Assembly: GCF_003116015.1 (NCBI RefSeq)
Contig: NZ_LGQZ01000014.1
Span: forward strand, 152,261-216,260
Reading direction: 5' to 3'
Origin: Azospirillum sp. TSO22-1
Lineage (GTDB): Bacteria > Pseudomonadota > Alphaproteobacteria > Azospirillales > Azospirillaceae
Length of the DNA stretch: 64,000 nucleotides
Shown: piece by piece, positions 51,283 through 60,620 of the stretch
How positions within the stretch are numbered: position 1 is the first letter of the stretch
How the letters are laid out: every line of letters starts with the position of its first letter
Notes under the pieces: generated by a model
What the model was told of the DNA's origin: nothing
Database searches by the model: none
What the model saw: only the letters and a program-made list of their open reading frames with translations
Translations under genes and position numbers: made by a program

Positions 51283-54200
51283 CTACTCCTCCCCGAGCGA
51301 CACCAGCGTGGTGTTGCCGCCGGCCGCCGTGGTGTTGACGGTCAGCGTGCGCTCGGTGGCGAAACGCAGCAGGTAGTGCGGGCCGCCGGCCTTCGGGCCG
51401 GTCCCGGACAAGCCCTCGCCACCGAAGGGCTGCACGCCCACCACGGCGCCGATCATGTTGCGGTTGACGTAGGTGTTTCCCACCCCGAGCCGGCCGTGGA
51501 TGCGGCGGATGGTGTCGTCGATGCGGCTGTGGATGCCCAACGTCAGGCCGTAGCCGGTCGCTTCCACCGCGTCGAGCACCGCATCCAACCGGTCGGCGCC
51601 GTAGCGGATCACGTGCAGCACCGGGCCGAACACCTCGCGCTCCAGCCGGGCGAGGCCGTCGATCTCGAAGGCGCGCGGGGCGAAGAAGGTGCCGTGCGCG
51701 CAGTCCTCGCCCAGTGGCACCTCGAACAGAAGCGTCGCCTCCGCCTTCATCCGGTCGGCGTGTGCCTGGAGCGTGGCGCGCGCCTCCGCGTCGATGGCCG
51801 GGCCGACATCGGTGCGCAGCAGTCCCGGATCACCAACGCGCAGCTCGTGCGCCGCCCCCTCCAGCATGCGGATCACCCGGTCGGCGATGCCGTCCTGCAC
51901 GAACAGCACGCGCAGGGCCGAGCAGCGCTGTCCGGTGGAGCGGAAGGCACTGGTCAGCACGTCGTCCACCAGTTGCTCCGGCAGAGCCGAGGAATCGGCG
52001 ATCAACACGTTCTGCCCGCCGGTCTCGGCGATCAGCGGCACGATCGGGCCGTTGCGCTGGGCGAGCGCCAAGTTGATGGCGCGCGCCGTCTCGGTCGATC
52101 CGGTGAAGGCCACCCCGCGCACCCGCGGGTCGTTCACCAGAGCCGCGCCGACGCGGCCGTCGCCGGGCAGCAGGTGCAGCACGTCGGCCGGCACGCCGGC
52201 CTCGTGGAACAGCCGGACGGCGCGGGCGGCCATCAGCGGCGTCTGCTCGGCCGGCTTGGCCGCCACCGCGTTGCCGGCGGCCAGCGCCGCCGTCACCTGC
52301 CCGACGAAGATGGCGAGCGGGAAGTTCCACGGGCTGATGCAGGCAAACACACCGCGCCCGTGCAGGGAAAGCTGGTTGTGCTCCCCCGTCGGGCCGGGCA
52401 GCACTCTGGGCAGCGTGAAGTTGACCCGCGCGCGGGCGGCGTAGTAGCGGCAGAAGTCCACCGCCTCCCGCACCTCGGCCAGCGCGTCGGGGATGGTCTT
52501 GCCGGCCTCGCGCACGCACAGCGCCATCAACTCGGCGCGGTTCCACTCCAGCAGGTCGCCGGCGCGCTCCAGCACGGTGGCCCGCCGCTCGGCCGGCGTG
52601 TTGGCCCAGTCGCGTGCCGCCTTCGACGCCACCGCCAGCGCGTGGCCGACGTCGCGGTCGCTGGCCTCCACCACCGTGCCGACCACCCGGCCGCTGGCGG
52701 GGTCGAGGACGGCGCGCCCGGAACCCTCCACGGCCATGCCGCCGGCCAGCGGCACCGCGCTCCACGGCGTCGCGTAGGCCTGCTCCATCCGGCGCAGCAG
52801 CGGATCCGTCTGCATCGGATCGGAGAGGTCGAGGCCGCGGGAGTTGCGCCGCTCCGGCCCGAACAGGTCGACGGGCAGCGGGATGCGCGGGTGCGGCTTG
52901 TAGGGCAGGCGCGCGGCGCGGGCGACCGGGTCGGCGACGATGTCGGCCACCGGCACCTTGTCGTCCTGGATGCGGTTGACGAAGGAGGAGTTCGCCCCGT
53001 TCTCCAGCAGGCGGCGGACCAGATAGGCCAGCAGGTCCTCGTGGCTGCCCACCGGCGCGTAGACGCGCACGGGCATCTCCGGGCTTGCGATCTGATGGTA
53101 CAGCGGCTCGCCCATGCCGTGCAGGCGCTGGAACTCGTAGCCCTCGTTGTTCCCCGCCATGGCCTGGACGGCGGCCACGGTGTGCGCGTTGTGGGTGGCG
53201 AACATCGGGTAGAGCGGCCCGCGCAGCTCCAGCAGCCGGCGGGCGCAGGCGAGGTAGGACAGGTCGGTGTTCACCTTGCGCGTGAACACCGGGTAGCCGT
53301 CGAGGCCGCGCTCCTGCGCCCGCTTGATCTCGGTGTCCCAGTAGGCGCCCTTGACCAGCCGCACCATCAGCCGCCGGCCGGAGCGCCGGGTCAGCTCGGC
53401 CAGCCAGTCGACCACCGCGCAGCCGCGCTTCTGGTAGGCCTGCACCGCCAGCCCCAGCCCGTCCCAGCCGGCCAGCGCCCCGTCCAGCGCCATCGCCTCG
53501 ACGAGGTCGAGTTGGAGGGCGAGCCGGTCGGCCTCCTCCGCATCGACGGTCAGGCCGATGCCGGCGTCGCGGGCCATCAGGCACAGACTTTTCAGCCGGG
53601 GTTGCAGCTCGCGCAGCACGCGCTCGCGCTGCGCCTCCTCGTAGCGCGGGTGGAGCGCCGAGAGCTTGACCGAGATGCCGGGGCTGTCGACGACGCTCCG
53701 GCTCCCGCGCGCGGCGCCGATGGCGCGGATGGCCGCGGCGTAGGTCCCCAGGTAGCGGTCGGCGTCGGCCATGGTGCGGGCGCCCTCGCCCAGCATGTCG
53801 TAGGAGTGGCGGTAGCCGGCCTTCTCCTGTTCGCGCCCGCGCTCCAGCGCCTCGCCGATGGTGCGGCCCATGACGAACTGGCGGCCGAGGATGCGCATGG
53901 CCCGCACCATGGCCTGCCGGATCACCGGCTCGCCGGCCCGCGCGATCAGGCGGTTGACGAGGGCGGCCGGCCGCCCCTCGGTCTCCTCGTCCAGGCGGAT
54001 GACGCGGCCGGTCAGCATCAGCGCCCAGGTCGAGGCGTTGACGAACAGGTTGTCGGCGTGCCCGACGTGCTGCGCCCAGTCGGCCTCGCCGATCTTGTCG
54101 CGGATCAGGGCGTCGGCGGTCTCCGGGTCGGGGATGCGCAGCAGTGCCTCGGCCAGGCACATCAGCGCCACGCCCTCGCGGGTGGACAGCCCGAACTCCT

Positions 54201-54426
54201 GGAGGAAGGCGTCGAGCATGCCGAAGCTGGTGCGCGCCGCCCGCACGCCCTCGACCAGCCGCGACGCCTCCGCCTCGATGCGGGCGCGCAGGGCGGAGGG
54301 CAGCGCGGCGCGCTCGACCAGCGCCTCCACCGCCTGCGCCTCGTCCATGCGGTAGGCGTGCTCCAGCGCGATGCGCGGCGGGGTGTCGGGGGCGAAGGGA
54401 TCGACGGCGGCGATGGCGGTGCTCAT
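51283..54426 (-). CDS. putA: Bifunctional proline dehydrogenase / glutamate-semialdehyde dehydrogenase PutA
   Basis: PutA oxidises proline to glutamate in two steps, at the inner membrane face. The 1047 aa protein is the short type without the N-terminal ribbon-helix-helix, so it does not regulate its own gene. The FAD proline dehydrogenase barrel spans about residues 170-460 (GISVKLSALHPRYEEAQRER, then RLMVRLVKGAYWDTEIKRAQ and FATHNAHTV). The aldehyde dehydrogenase starts near 560, with PWNFPLAIF, FTGSTETAR, and the catalytic cysteine near residue 834 in RSTGQRCSALRV. It ends QPFGGEGLSGTGPKAGGPHY. Confidence 0.96.
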   Translation of the reverse strand: MSTAIAAVDPFAPDTPPRIALEHAYRMDEAQAVEALVERAALPSALRARIEAEASRLVEGVRAARTSFGMLDAFLQEFGLSTREGVALMCLAEALLRIPDPETADALIRDKIGEADWAQHVGHADNLFVNASTWALMLTGRVIRLDEETEGRPAALVNRLIARAGEPVIRQAMVRAMRILGRQFVMGRTIGEALERGREQEKAGYRHSYDMLGEGARTMADADRYLGTYAAAIRAIGAARGSRSVVDSPGISVKLSALHPRYEEAQRERVLRELQPRLKSLCLMARDAGIGLTVDAEEADRLALQLDLVEAMALDGALAGWDGLGLAVQAYQKRGCAVVDWLAELTRRSGRRLMVRLVKGAYWDTEIKRAQERGLDGYPVFTRKVNTDLSYLACARRLLELRGPLYPMFATHNAHTVAAVQAMAGNNEGYEFQRLHGMGEPLYHQIASPEMPVRVYAPVGSHEDLLAYLVRRLLENGANSSFVNRIQDDKVPVADIVADPVARAARLPYKPHPRIPLPVDLFGPERRNSRGLDLSDPMQTDPLLRRMEQAYATPWSAVPLAGGMAVEGSGRAVLDPASGRVVGTVVEASDRDVGHALAVASKAARDWANTPAERRATVLERAGDLLEWNRAELMALCVREAGKTIPDALAEVREAVDFCRYYAARARVNFTLPRVLPGPTGEHNQLSLHGRGVFACISPWNFPLAIFVGQVTAALAAGNAVAAKPAEQTPLMAARAVRLFHEAGVPADVLHLLPGDGRVGAALVNDPRVRGVAFTGSTETARAINLALAQRNGPIVPLIAETGGQNVLIADSSALPEQLVDDVLTSAFRSTGQRCSALRVLFVQDGIADRVIRMLEGAAHELRVGDPGLLRTDVGPAIDAEARATLQAHADRMKAEATLLFEVPLGEDCAHGTFFAPRAFEIDGLARLEREVFGPVLHVIRYGADRLDAVLDAVEATGYGLTLGIHSRIDDTIRRIHGRLGVGNTYVNRNMIGAVVGVQPFGGEGLSGTGPKAGGPHYLLRFATERTLTVNTTAAGGNTTLVSLGEE

Positions 54427-54497
54427 GCGTCCAACTCCCCGTTCAGGTGAGGCTTCTCTTTATCTAATGGCGCTTGGGGCAGTGCGCTCATACCGAT

Positions 54498-54899
54498 TCA
54501 AGTGTCAGTTGGCGAGGCATTGAAGAACGCTAGAGCGCGCTTTGCAATGTGCTCTAATTGACCAAAGTCTGCAGATAGCCCGGTCTTGACGAGCCATTCC
54601 TCCGGCGCGCCCTGCATTCCGCGCAATTCGACTTCGAGCGTTACGGCCCCCAAGGAGGTACAGACTGCGGAAATCCGGAAGTCTTCCTCGATTGTTGACC
54701 AGGAACGGCGCCCCGACCACGGTGCGTCGAATTTTCCAAGCTCCTGGAAGAACCGCGCCAAACCATCGGCGTCGGTGTATGCGAAAACCTCCGCAGAAGC
54801 TGAAACAAAGTGCCCCGTTAGCGTGACGCGGAACCTTTCGCCGCACAGATCGCTAAAGCTAACTGCCCGGTCGGATGCTGTGGAGCGTATAGTGAACAA
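54498..54899 (-). CDS. DUF6228-like small protein
   Basis: This 133 aa soluble protein resembles the DUF6228 family, from its start TIRSTASDRAVSFSDLCGER. It continues through L-A-R-F-F-Q-E-L and the beta-rich RISAVCTSLGAVTLEVELRG. The family has no proven function; some members look like immunity-type proteins. The start is TTG 54899 with CGGAG seven bases upstream. Base composition is clearly lower in GC than putA and the cyclase gene on either side, and codon use is less biased, suggesting acquisition by transfer. No partner toxin gene is adjacent. Confidence 0.6.
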   Translation of the reverse strand: MFTIRSTASDRAVSFSDLCGERFRVTLTGHFVSASAEVFAYTDADGLARFFQELGKFDAPWSGRRSWSTIEEDFRISAVCTSLGAVTLEVELRGMQGAPEEWLVKTGLSADFGQLEHIAKRALAFFNASPTDT

Positions 54900-54924
54900 A
54901 GAAGACTCCGTTTACGTATAATGG

Positions 54925-57180
54925 TCACGCCGGCGTCCGCACCGCGTACTGGTTCCGCCCGTCGGCCTTGGCGCGGTACATCGCCTGGTCGGCCGCCTTC
55001 ATCAGCGCGGCGGGGTCGCGGCCGTCCTCCGGGAAGACGGCGATGCCTAGGGAGGCGCCGACGTGGATCGCGTTGCCGGCCAGTTCCACCGGCTCGTTGA
55101 TCACGGCGATCACCTTGCTGGCCACCATCTCCGCGTCGGACAGCGAGCCGATCTCGCTCAGCACCAGCACGAACTCGTCGCCGCCCAGGCGGGCGATGGT
55201 GTCGGCGCGGCGCACCGCGGCTTCCAGGCGCCGGGCGATCACCACCAGCAACTCGTCGCCGACATCGTGGCCGTAGGTGTCGTTGACCGGCTTGAAGCCG
55301 TCGAGGTCGAGCATCAGCACCGCCACCGCGCGCCCGTGCCGTGCCGCCAGCGCCACCGCGCGGTCCAGCCGGTCCATCAGCAGCCGGCGGTTCGGCAGGT
55401 CGGTCAGGGCGTCGTAGTGCGCGAGGCGGTGGATGCGCTCCTCCGCCCGCTTGCGCTCGGTGATGTCGCGGGAGATGGCGATGACCGCCGTGTTGCCCTT
55501 GTGCTGGAACAGCCGGGCGCTGGTCTCCACCGGGATGCGGCGACCGTCGGCGGCAACGTGCACGCGCTCGAACACGCCGCAGCCGTCGCGGCAAATGTCG
55601 GCGATGAGACGCGGGATCTCCACTGCCCCCTCGGGATCGCAGATGTCGGCCGGCGTGCGCGTCAGCAGCTCCTCACGCGTGTAGCCCAGGCGCTCGCACG
55701 CCACGTCGTTGACGTCGATGAAGGCGGACGGCGTGCCGTCCGGCGCCAGGTAATAGACGAACACCGCGTCGAGGCTGGAGTTGAACAGCAGCCGGTAGCG
55801 CTCCTCGCTCTCGCGCAGGACCTGCTGCTGGCGCAGCCGTTCGGAGATCTCGTGGAAGGCGGCCACCGCGCCGCACACCCTGCCGTCGCGGATCAGCGGC
55901 GCCGCGGCCAGCGCGACCGGCAGCCAGCCGCCGTCCTTGCGGACGAAATAGTCCTCGTGCGTCGTGAAGCGCCGGCCGGCGAGGATCGCCTGGTGCACCG
56001 GGCACGACTCGGCCGGGAACGGCGTGCCGTCGCGGTGCGTGTGGTGGAAGGTCTCGTGCGCGTTGCGGCCGAGCAGCTCGTCGCGCCGCCAGCCCAGCAT
56101 CTCCTCGGCCGCCGGGTTGACGTATTCGATGACGTCCCGGTCGTTGACCACGCAGACGCCCTCGGTCAGCACCGAGGTGATCTCCTGGAAGCGGCGGCGG
56201 CTCTCGCGCAAGGCGTGCTCGGCCTCGCGGCGCAGGGTGATGTCCCTCAGGGTACCGGACACGCCGGCCTCCGGCCCATCCGCCGTCTCGCCCCGGCGGG
56301 CGTTCAGCTCGGCCCAGCGCCAGCGGCCGTCGCGGGTGCGGATCCGCAGTTCCTGCCGGCTGTGCTGCAGCCAGCCGGCGGTCAGCGCCTCGAACAGCGC
56401 CTCGGCCTTCTCGCGGTCGTCGGGGTGCACGGCGTCCAGCAGGGGCGTGCCGAGCGACTCCTCCACGGCGTAGCCGGTCAGGTCGGCCCAGGCGGGGTTC
56501 AGCAGGGTCCAGGCACCGGCGCGGTCGGTCTTGAACACCACGTCGCGCACGCCGCCGAACACGGTGCGGAAGCGGCGCTCGCTCTCGGCCAGCGCGCTCT
56601 CCACCGCCAGCCGCTCGCGCTCGTGCAGCATCAGCGTGCCGAGGAACAGGACGCCGAGCAGCGAGGTGCCCAGCAGCGGCAGCGCCGCGTTGCCCAGCAC
56701 CTGCCCGATCAGCCCCCAGTCCGGCAGCAGCACCACGCCGCCGAGATTCATCGGCCCGACGACGGCGCCGAGCAGCAGCAGGTCCGGCGTGCCCGGCCGC
56801 GCCCCGCGGTGGCGCAGCGCGCGCTCGAAGGCGATGCCGGTCAGCGTGGTGGCGACGATGCCGGCGACGCCGGCCAGCGCGCCGACTCCGCCCTGCCACA
56901 GCCGGAAGGCGCCGGCCAGCGTGCCCGCCACCAGCGCCGCCACCGGGCCGCCGAACAGCGCCGACAGGCCGAGCAGCACGCTGCGCGCGTCGATGAGGAT
57001 GCCCGGCGCCAGGACGGTCGGCGTCAGCATGGACCCCACCGCACCGGCAGCGAACAGCAGGCCGAGGACGAGCGTGCGCTCCGGCCGGCCGGCCGGCAGG
57101 TGCCGGATCACGTGGGTGTAGGCGATGGACACCACGGCGAGCAGCCCGACGCTGCGCCCCAGGCCCATCAGCAGGTCCAT
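54925..57180 (-). CDS. Diguanylate cyclase with LytS-type membrane and PAS domains
   Basis: This is a protein of about 751 aa. Residues 1 to about 190 form a 5TM-type LytS-like membrane sensor (VLLGLSALFGGPVAALVAGT). Three PAS domains follow (starting at about 205, 330 and 450). The GGDEF domain from about 585 has DALTDLPNRRLLMDRL, MLDLDGFKPVNDTYGHDVGD and the active site RLGGDEF near 663. The inhibitory RxxD site (R-R-A-D) lies five residues before it. There is no EAL domain. It should make cyclic di-GMP in response to a membrane or PAS signal. ATG 57180 is chosen; GTG 57186 would add two residues. Confidence 0.92.
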   Translation of the reverse strand: MDLLMGLGRSVGLLAVVSIAYTHVIRHLPAGRPERTLVLGLLFAAGAVGSMLTPTVLAPGILIDARSVLLGLSALFGGPVAALVAGTLAGAFRLWQGGVGALAGVAGIVATTLTGIAFERALRHRGARPGTPDLLLLGAVVGPMNLGGVVLLPDWGLIGQVLGNAALPLLGTSLLGVLFLGTLMLHERERLAVESALAESERRFRTVFGGVRDVVFKTDRAGAWTLLNPAWADLTGYAVEESLGTPLLDAVHPDDREKAEALFEALTAGWLQHSRQELRIRTRDGRWRWAELNARRGETADGPEAGVSGTLRDITLRREAEHALRESRRRFQEITSVLTEGVCVVNDRDVIEYVNPAAEEMLGWRRDELLGRNAHETFHHTHRDGTPFPAESCPVHQAILAGRRFTTHEDYFVRKDGGWLPVALAAAPLIRDGRVCGAVAAFHEISERLRQQQVLRESEERYRLLFNSSLDAVFVYYLAPDGTPSAFIDVNDVACERLGYTREELLTRTPADICDPEGAVEIPRLIADICRDGCGVFERVHVAADGRRIPVETSARLFQHKGNTAVIAISRDITERKRAEERIHRLAHYDALTDLPNRRLLMDRLDRAVALAARHGRAVAVLMLDLDGFKPVNDTYGHDVGDELLVVIARRLEAAVRRADTIARLGGDEFVLVLSEIGSLSDAEMVASKVIAVINEPVELAGNAIHVGASLGIAVFPEDGRDPAALMKAADQAMYRAKADGRNQYAVRTPA

Positions 57181-57379
57181 GACCACCCCGGGTACCCCGC
57201 CCTCGTTCGCCCGCCCGCGGCGTCACCGGCGGGACTCTTCACAGTATATACCGTTCTCTTGCGAAGGGCGCGGGAAACCGCGCGTTGCATTCCGCAGGGG
57301 GATGCGACTTTTGGGCCCTGCCCGGCGCGTCGGTGGCAAGCCCCTTCCCAGTCCGACCGCTTCGCTCTATTGGGAGTGT

Positions 57380-58849
57380 ATGGCGCAAACCAAGGATAGG
57401 CCGCGTTTCCTCCTCGGCCCCGTGCTCGTCTTCCGGGGCGAGCAGGGCGACCGCTGGCGCGTGTCGGCGCTGTTCGTCATCGACGGCGAGCACGAGCCGG
57501 ACGACCTGCGTGTCGACGGCGTAGGCCTGCCGGTGCCGCCGCGGCACGTCGCGGCGTGGCGCGGCCGGCACCTCTGGCGCTTCGACTTCGCCGTGCCGCG
57601 CGACACCACCGACGGCGAGGCTTCCTACGGCTTCCAGGACGCCGAGGAGCACTGGCGCATGGCGGTGCCGGCGCGCGGCGGCACGCCGCGGCTGGCCTAC
57701 ACCGCCTGCAACGGCATCGAGGACGAGCACTGCCAGCCCACCGCCACCGCCGCGCGCAACGCGCTGTGGAGCGACCTCGCGGCGCAGCACGCGCGCACGC
57801 CGTTCCACCTGCTGCTGCAGGGCGGCGACCAGCTGTACGCCGACACGGTATGGCGCGACTGCCCGTCGCTGAAGGCGTGGAGCAAGCGCCGCGGCCGCTG
57901 GGCCCGCCCCTTCACGGCCGCCATGGCCGAGGAGGCGATGAGCTATTACGTCGACCGCTACATCGCCCTGTGGTCGCAGCCGGAGATCGCGCCGGTGCTG
58001 GCCTGCGTGCCGTCGGTGATGATGTGGGACGACCACGACATCTTCGACGGCTGGGGCTCGCTGCAAGGCGAGGCGCAGCACGCCGCGGTGCCGCGCGGCG
58101 TGGCGCTGGTGGCGCGGCGCGCCTTCACGCTGTTCCAGCTCGCCGCGCCGCCCGAGTCGCTGCCGGAATGCGTATGGGGTGCGGAGCACGGCGGCTTCAC
58201 CCAGGGCTTCCGTGCCGGCGACCTCGGCGTGTTCGCCCCCGACCTGCGCAGCGACCGAACGCCGGACCGCGTGCTGTCGGAGCGCACCTGGGCGGCGCTG
58301 CCCGAGTGGCTGGAGCGCTTCCAGGGCTGCCGGCACCTGCTGTTCCTGTCCAGCGTGCCGCTGCTCTACGCCGACACCGGGGTGCTGGAGCGCTGGGTCA
58401 ACCGCCTGCCCGGCACGGCCAGGCTGCGCGACGACCTGCGCGACCAGTGGCGCAGCCCGGCGCACGTCGAGGAGTGGCGGCGGCTGCTGGAACTGCTGTC
58501 CGCCTTCTCGCTGCGCAGCGGCTGCCGGGTCACCGCGCTGTCCGGCGAGGTGCATTTCGGCGCGCGTGCCCTGCTGCACGGCGGCGGGGTGGAGATGTGG
58601 CAGCTGGTGTCGTCCGGCGTGGTGCACCCGCCGCCGGGGCGGCTGGCGACGGCGCTGCTGGAGCGGCTGGCGGCGCGGCGCGACGCGCCCTTCCCCGGCT
58701 GGTCGCTGGAGATGCCGCCCTTCCCCGAGACCGGCCGCCGGCTGATCCGCGCCCGCAACTGGCTGTCGTTGCACCTCGACCGCAAGAACCAGCTGCACGC
58801 CCAGTGGCACGCCGAAGGCGCCACCGGACGGTTCCTGCAAGTGATCTGA
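57380..58849 (+). CDS. PhoD-like metallophosphatase
   Basis: This 489 aa protein is of the alkaline phosphatase D (PhoD-like) metallophosphatase family. Motifs are RLAYTACNGIEDEHCQ, the metal-binding LLQGGDQLYADTVW, then MMWDDHDIFDGWG, and SGEVHFGARALLHGGG. An N-terminal beta domain precedes the catalytic core. No Tat or Sec signal is visible from ATG 57380, so unlike secreted PhoD it appears cytosolic, as in the fungal/bacterial DUF-type branch. Substrate unknown. GGGAG lies six bases before the ATG. It is divergent from the cyclase gene. Confidence 0.85.
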   Translation: MAQTKDRPRFLLGPVLVFRGEQGDRWRVSALFVIDGEHEPDDLRVDGVGLPVPPRHVAAWRGRHLWRFDFAVPRDTTDGEASYGFQDAEEHWRMAVPARGGTPRLAYTACNGIEDEHCQPTATAARNALWSDLAAQHARTPFHLLLQGGDQLYADTVWRDCPSLKAWSKRRGRWARPFTAAMAEEAMSYYVDRYIALWSQPEIAPVLACVPSVMMWDDHDIFDGWGSLQGEAQHAAVPRGVALVARRAFTLFQLAAPPESLPECVWGAEHGGFTQGFRAGDLGVFAPDLRSDRTPDRVLSERTWAALPEWLERFQGCRHLLFLSSVPLLYADTGVLERWVNRLPGTARLRDDLRDQWRSPAHVEEWRRLLELLSAFSLRSGCRVTALSGEVHFGARALLHGGGVEMWQLVSSGVVHPPPGRLATALLERLAARRDAPFPGWSLEMPPFPETGRRLIRARNWLSLHLDRKNQLHAQWHAEGATGRFLQVI

Positions 58850-58867
58850 GGGCAGGTGATCTGAGGG

Positions 58868-60181
58868 CTACGCCTTCCCCAGCACGAACACCAGGCCCGG
58901 CACCGGCGCCTGCTTCTCGCGGCGCGGCGAGCACTCCTCCAGCAGCAGCACGTCGAGCCCGGCCGCCGCCGCGGACTCTTTCAGATAGGCCACGGAGTGC
59001 GCGTAGCGCCGCGTCGGGCCGAGGACGAAGCCGCCGCTCTCCAGGCGCTCGACCGTCGCCGCGAAACGGCCGCCGGGCGCCAGCGCGGTTGCCGCCGCCG
59101 CGAAGACCGCGGCGAGGTCGCCGATGTAGACCAGCACATCGGCCGCCACCAGCAGATCCCAGCGCGCCGGCCCGGCCATGGCATCGACGATGTCGCCCAC
59201 CGACAGCGCGTCGTACGGGCCGCGCCCGCGCGCCTTCTCCACCATGCGCGGCGACAGGTCGACGCCGGCGAGGTGCGCGCACAGCGGCCGAAGCTCGACT
59301 CCCATCAGGCCGGTCCCGCAGCCGAGGTCGAGCGCGCGCATCCCCTGCACCGGCCCGCACACGCGGTCGATGGCCTCGCGCAGGATCCGCGGCGCGGCGT
59401 AGCCGAGCTTGCCGACGAGGTCGCTGTCGAAGCGGTCGGCGTAGCGGTCGAACAGGGCGCGCACGTACGCGGCGGAGAGGTCGGCGCCCTCCCCGCCCTC
59501 CAGCGCGGCGACCAGGGCGGCGGTGCGGTCGTCCGGTTCGATCTCCTGCGCGCGGCGCAGGGCGGCCAGCGCCTTGGCCGGCTCGCGCAGCTCGGCCCAG
59601 GCGTGGCCAAGCAGGCGGTGCAGACCGGCGTCCCCATCCGGGCGGCGCAGCGCGGGGGTGAGCAGCTCCACAGCCGCCAGCGCGTCGCCGCCGGTCATCA
59701 GCAGCTCCGCCAGCTCGGCCAGCACGTCACGGTCGTCGGGGCGCAGCACCAGGGCCTCGCGCAGTTCCTCGGCGGCCTCGGCGGTGCGGCCGGCGCGCGC
59801 CAGGGCGCGGCCGTGGCCGCGGCGTACCGAGGCAGCGTCCGGACGCTCGGCCACGAGGTCCTGAAACACGGAGAGGGCGGCCTCGTCGCCGGCCGCCGCC
59901 AGCGCCTCCGCGCGGCCGAGGCGCCAGGACCAGCGGCCGGGATCGAGGCGCAGCGCGCGTTCGTAGACGCGGGCCGCGACGGCCGGTTCGGCGTCCAGCA
60001 CCTCGGCGAGCGCGCCGTGCGCCTCGGCGCTCGTGGGATCGGCGGCGACGGCCATCCGGAAGGCGCTGCGGGCGCCGGCCGACTCGTCGGCGTATAACCG
60101 CTGGTAGCCGACCTCCAACAATCGGTCGAGGGCGGATGGACCAGCGGATATCGGATGGAGAGACACTCTGTCGCAACCCAT
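58868..60181 (-). CDS. TPR-repeat / SAM methyltransferase fusion protein
   Basis: This is a 437 aa protein. Residues about 15-235 are tetratricopeptide-type helical repeats (ALDRLLEVGYQRLYADESAG, AFRMAVAADPTSAEAHGALA, then AAEELREALVLRPDDRDVLA). Residues about 270-437 are a class I methyltransferase with motif I ALDLGCGTGLMGVELRPL, an aspartate in LAGVDLSPRMVEKA, and WDLLVAADVLVYIGDLAAVF. The layout recalls proteins of the NDUFAF-like or predicted TPR-methyltransferase group whose substrates are unknown. No ribosome binding site is evident before ATG 60181. It converges with the phosphatase gene. Confidence 0.85.
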   Translation of the reverse strand: MGCDRVSLHPISAGPSALDRLLEVGYQRLYADESAGARSAFRMAVAADPTSAEAHGALAEVLDAEPAVAARVYERALRLDPGRWSWRLGRAEALAAAGDEAALSVFQDLVAERPDAASVRRGHGRALARAGRTAEAAEELREALVLRPDDRDVLAELAELLMTGGDALAAVELLTPALRRPDGDAGLHRLLGHAWAELREPAKALAALRRAQEIEPDDRTAALVAALEGGEGADLSAAYVRALFDRYADRFDSDLVGKLGYAAPRILREAIDRVCGPVQGMRALDLGCGTGLMGVELRPLCAHLAGVDLSPRMVEKARGRGPYDALSVGDIVDAMAGPARWDLLVAADVLVYIGDLAAVFAAAATALAPGGRFAATVERLESGGFVLGPTRRYAHSVAYLKESAAAAGLDVLLLEECSPRREKQAPVPGLVFVLGKA

Positions 60182-60348
60182 TCGGCAAGGAAGGGGCGCA
60201 GCTTAATGCCGCGCGGCGCCGCAACACGCAAGAGCCTCTTAGAAATAACCACTTAGTGTGATTTTCGCGACACGTTTCGGCACCGCACCCAAACCTCGTA
60301 TCACACCCTCCCATCCGCCGATCCGACGTCATACACCAAGGAAAAACA

Positions 60349-60519
60349 ATGCCTTGGGCGAATCTGCGCAAGGATTTAGGCCACTATGCAGCTTGGCCTA
60401 GGCGGCACCCGGCCGGACGGCCGCTGTGGTATTACCAGAACGTAATTGGGTTGACGATGGATCAAAATTTTGAAAAAAGTGCCTCGGCGTCCGATTGGGA
60501 GGCGCTGACTTTTGTTTAG
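60349..60519 (+). CDS. Possible small protein of 56 residues
   Basis: An ATG with AAGGA six bases upstream opens a 56-codon frame, starting M-P-W-A-N-L-R-K-D-L-G and ending A-L-T-F-V before TAG. The sequence contains W-P-R-R-H-P-A-G-R-P-L-W-Y-Y-Q and has no signal peptide. I do not recognise it; a faint likeness to the N terminus of serine acetyltransferases is not convincing. Its composition is less GC-rich than the neighbours. The last codons overlap a hairpin (GCCTC/GAGGC) followed by TTTTGTTT, so a small RNA is the alternative reading. Apart from this, the gap 60182-60620 holds no recognisable gene. Confidence 0.35.
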   Translation: MPWANLRKDLGHYAAWPRRHPAGRPLWYYQNVIGLTMDQNFEKSASASDWEALTFV

Positions 60520-60620
60520 GAGGCGGTCGCCGTAAGCGACTCGGTGACCGGGAATCAAATCCGCGCAACGTGATGCGCGGTCCCCGCGGGCGGGCGGGAC
60601 AGAAACAAGGGAGCGCAGTC

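Noticed and set aside
51376..54450. A 1024-codon plus-strand frame opposite putA
   Set aside because: It is the complement of a long GC-rich gene, has His/Arg/Gly-rich composition without domains, and putA on the other strand is certain. Similar long antisense frames opposite lptD, ydbH, the kinase and prfC were dropped for the same reason.
60540..60580. tRNA-like 3' half (GGGAATCAAATCC)
   Set aside because: The T-loop GTTC is absent and no acceptor, D or anticodon arms can be folded around it.
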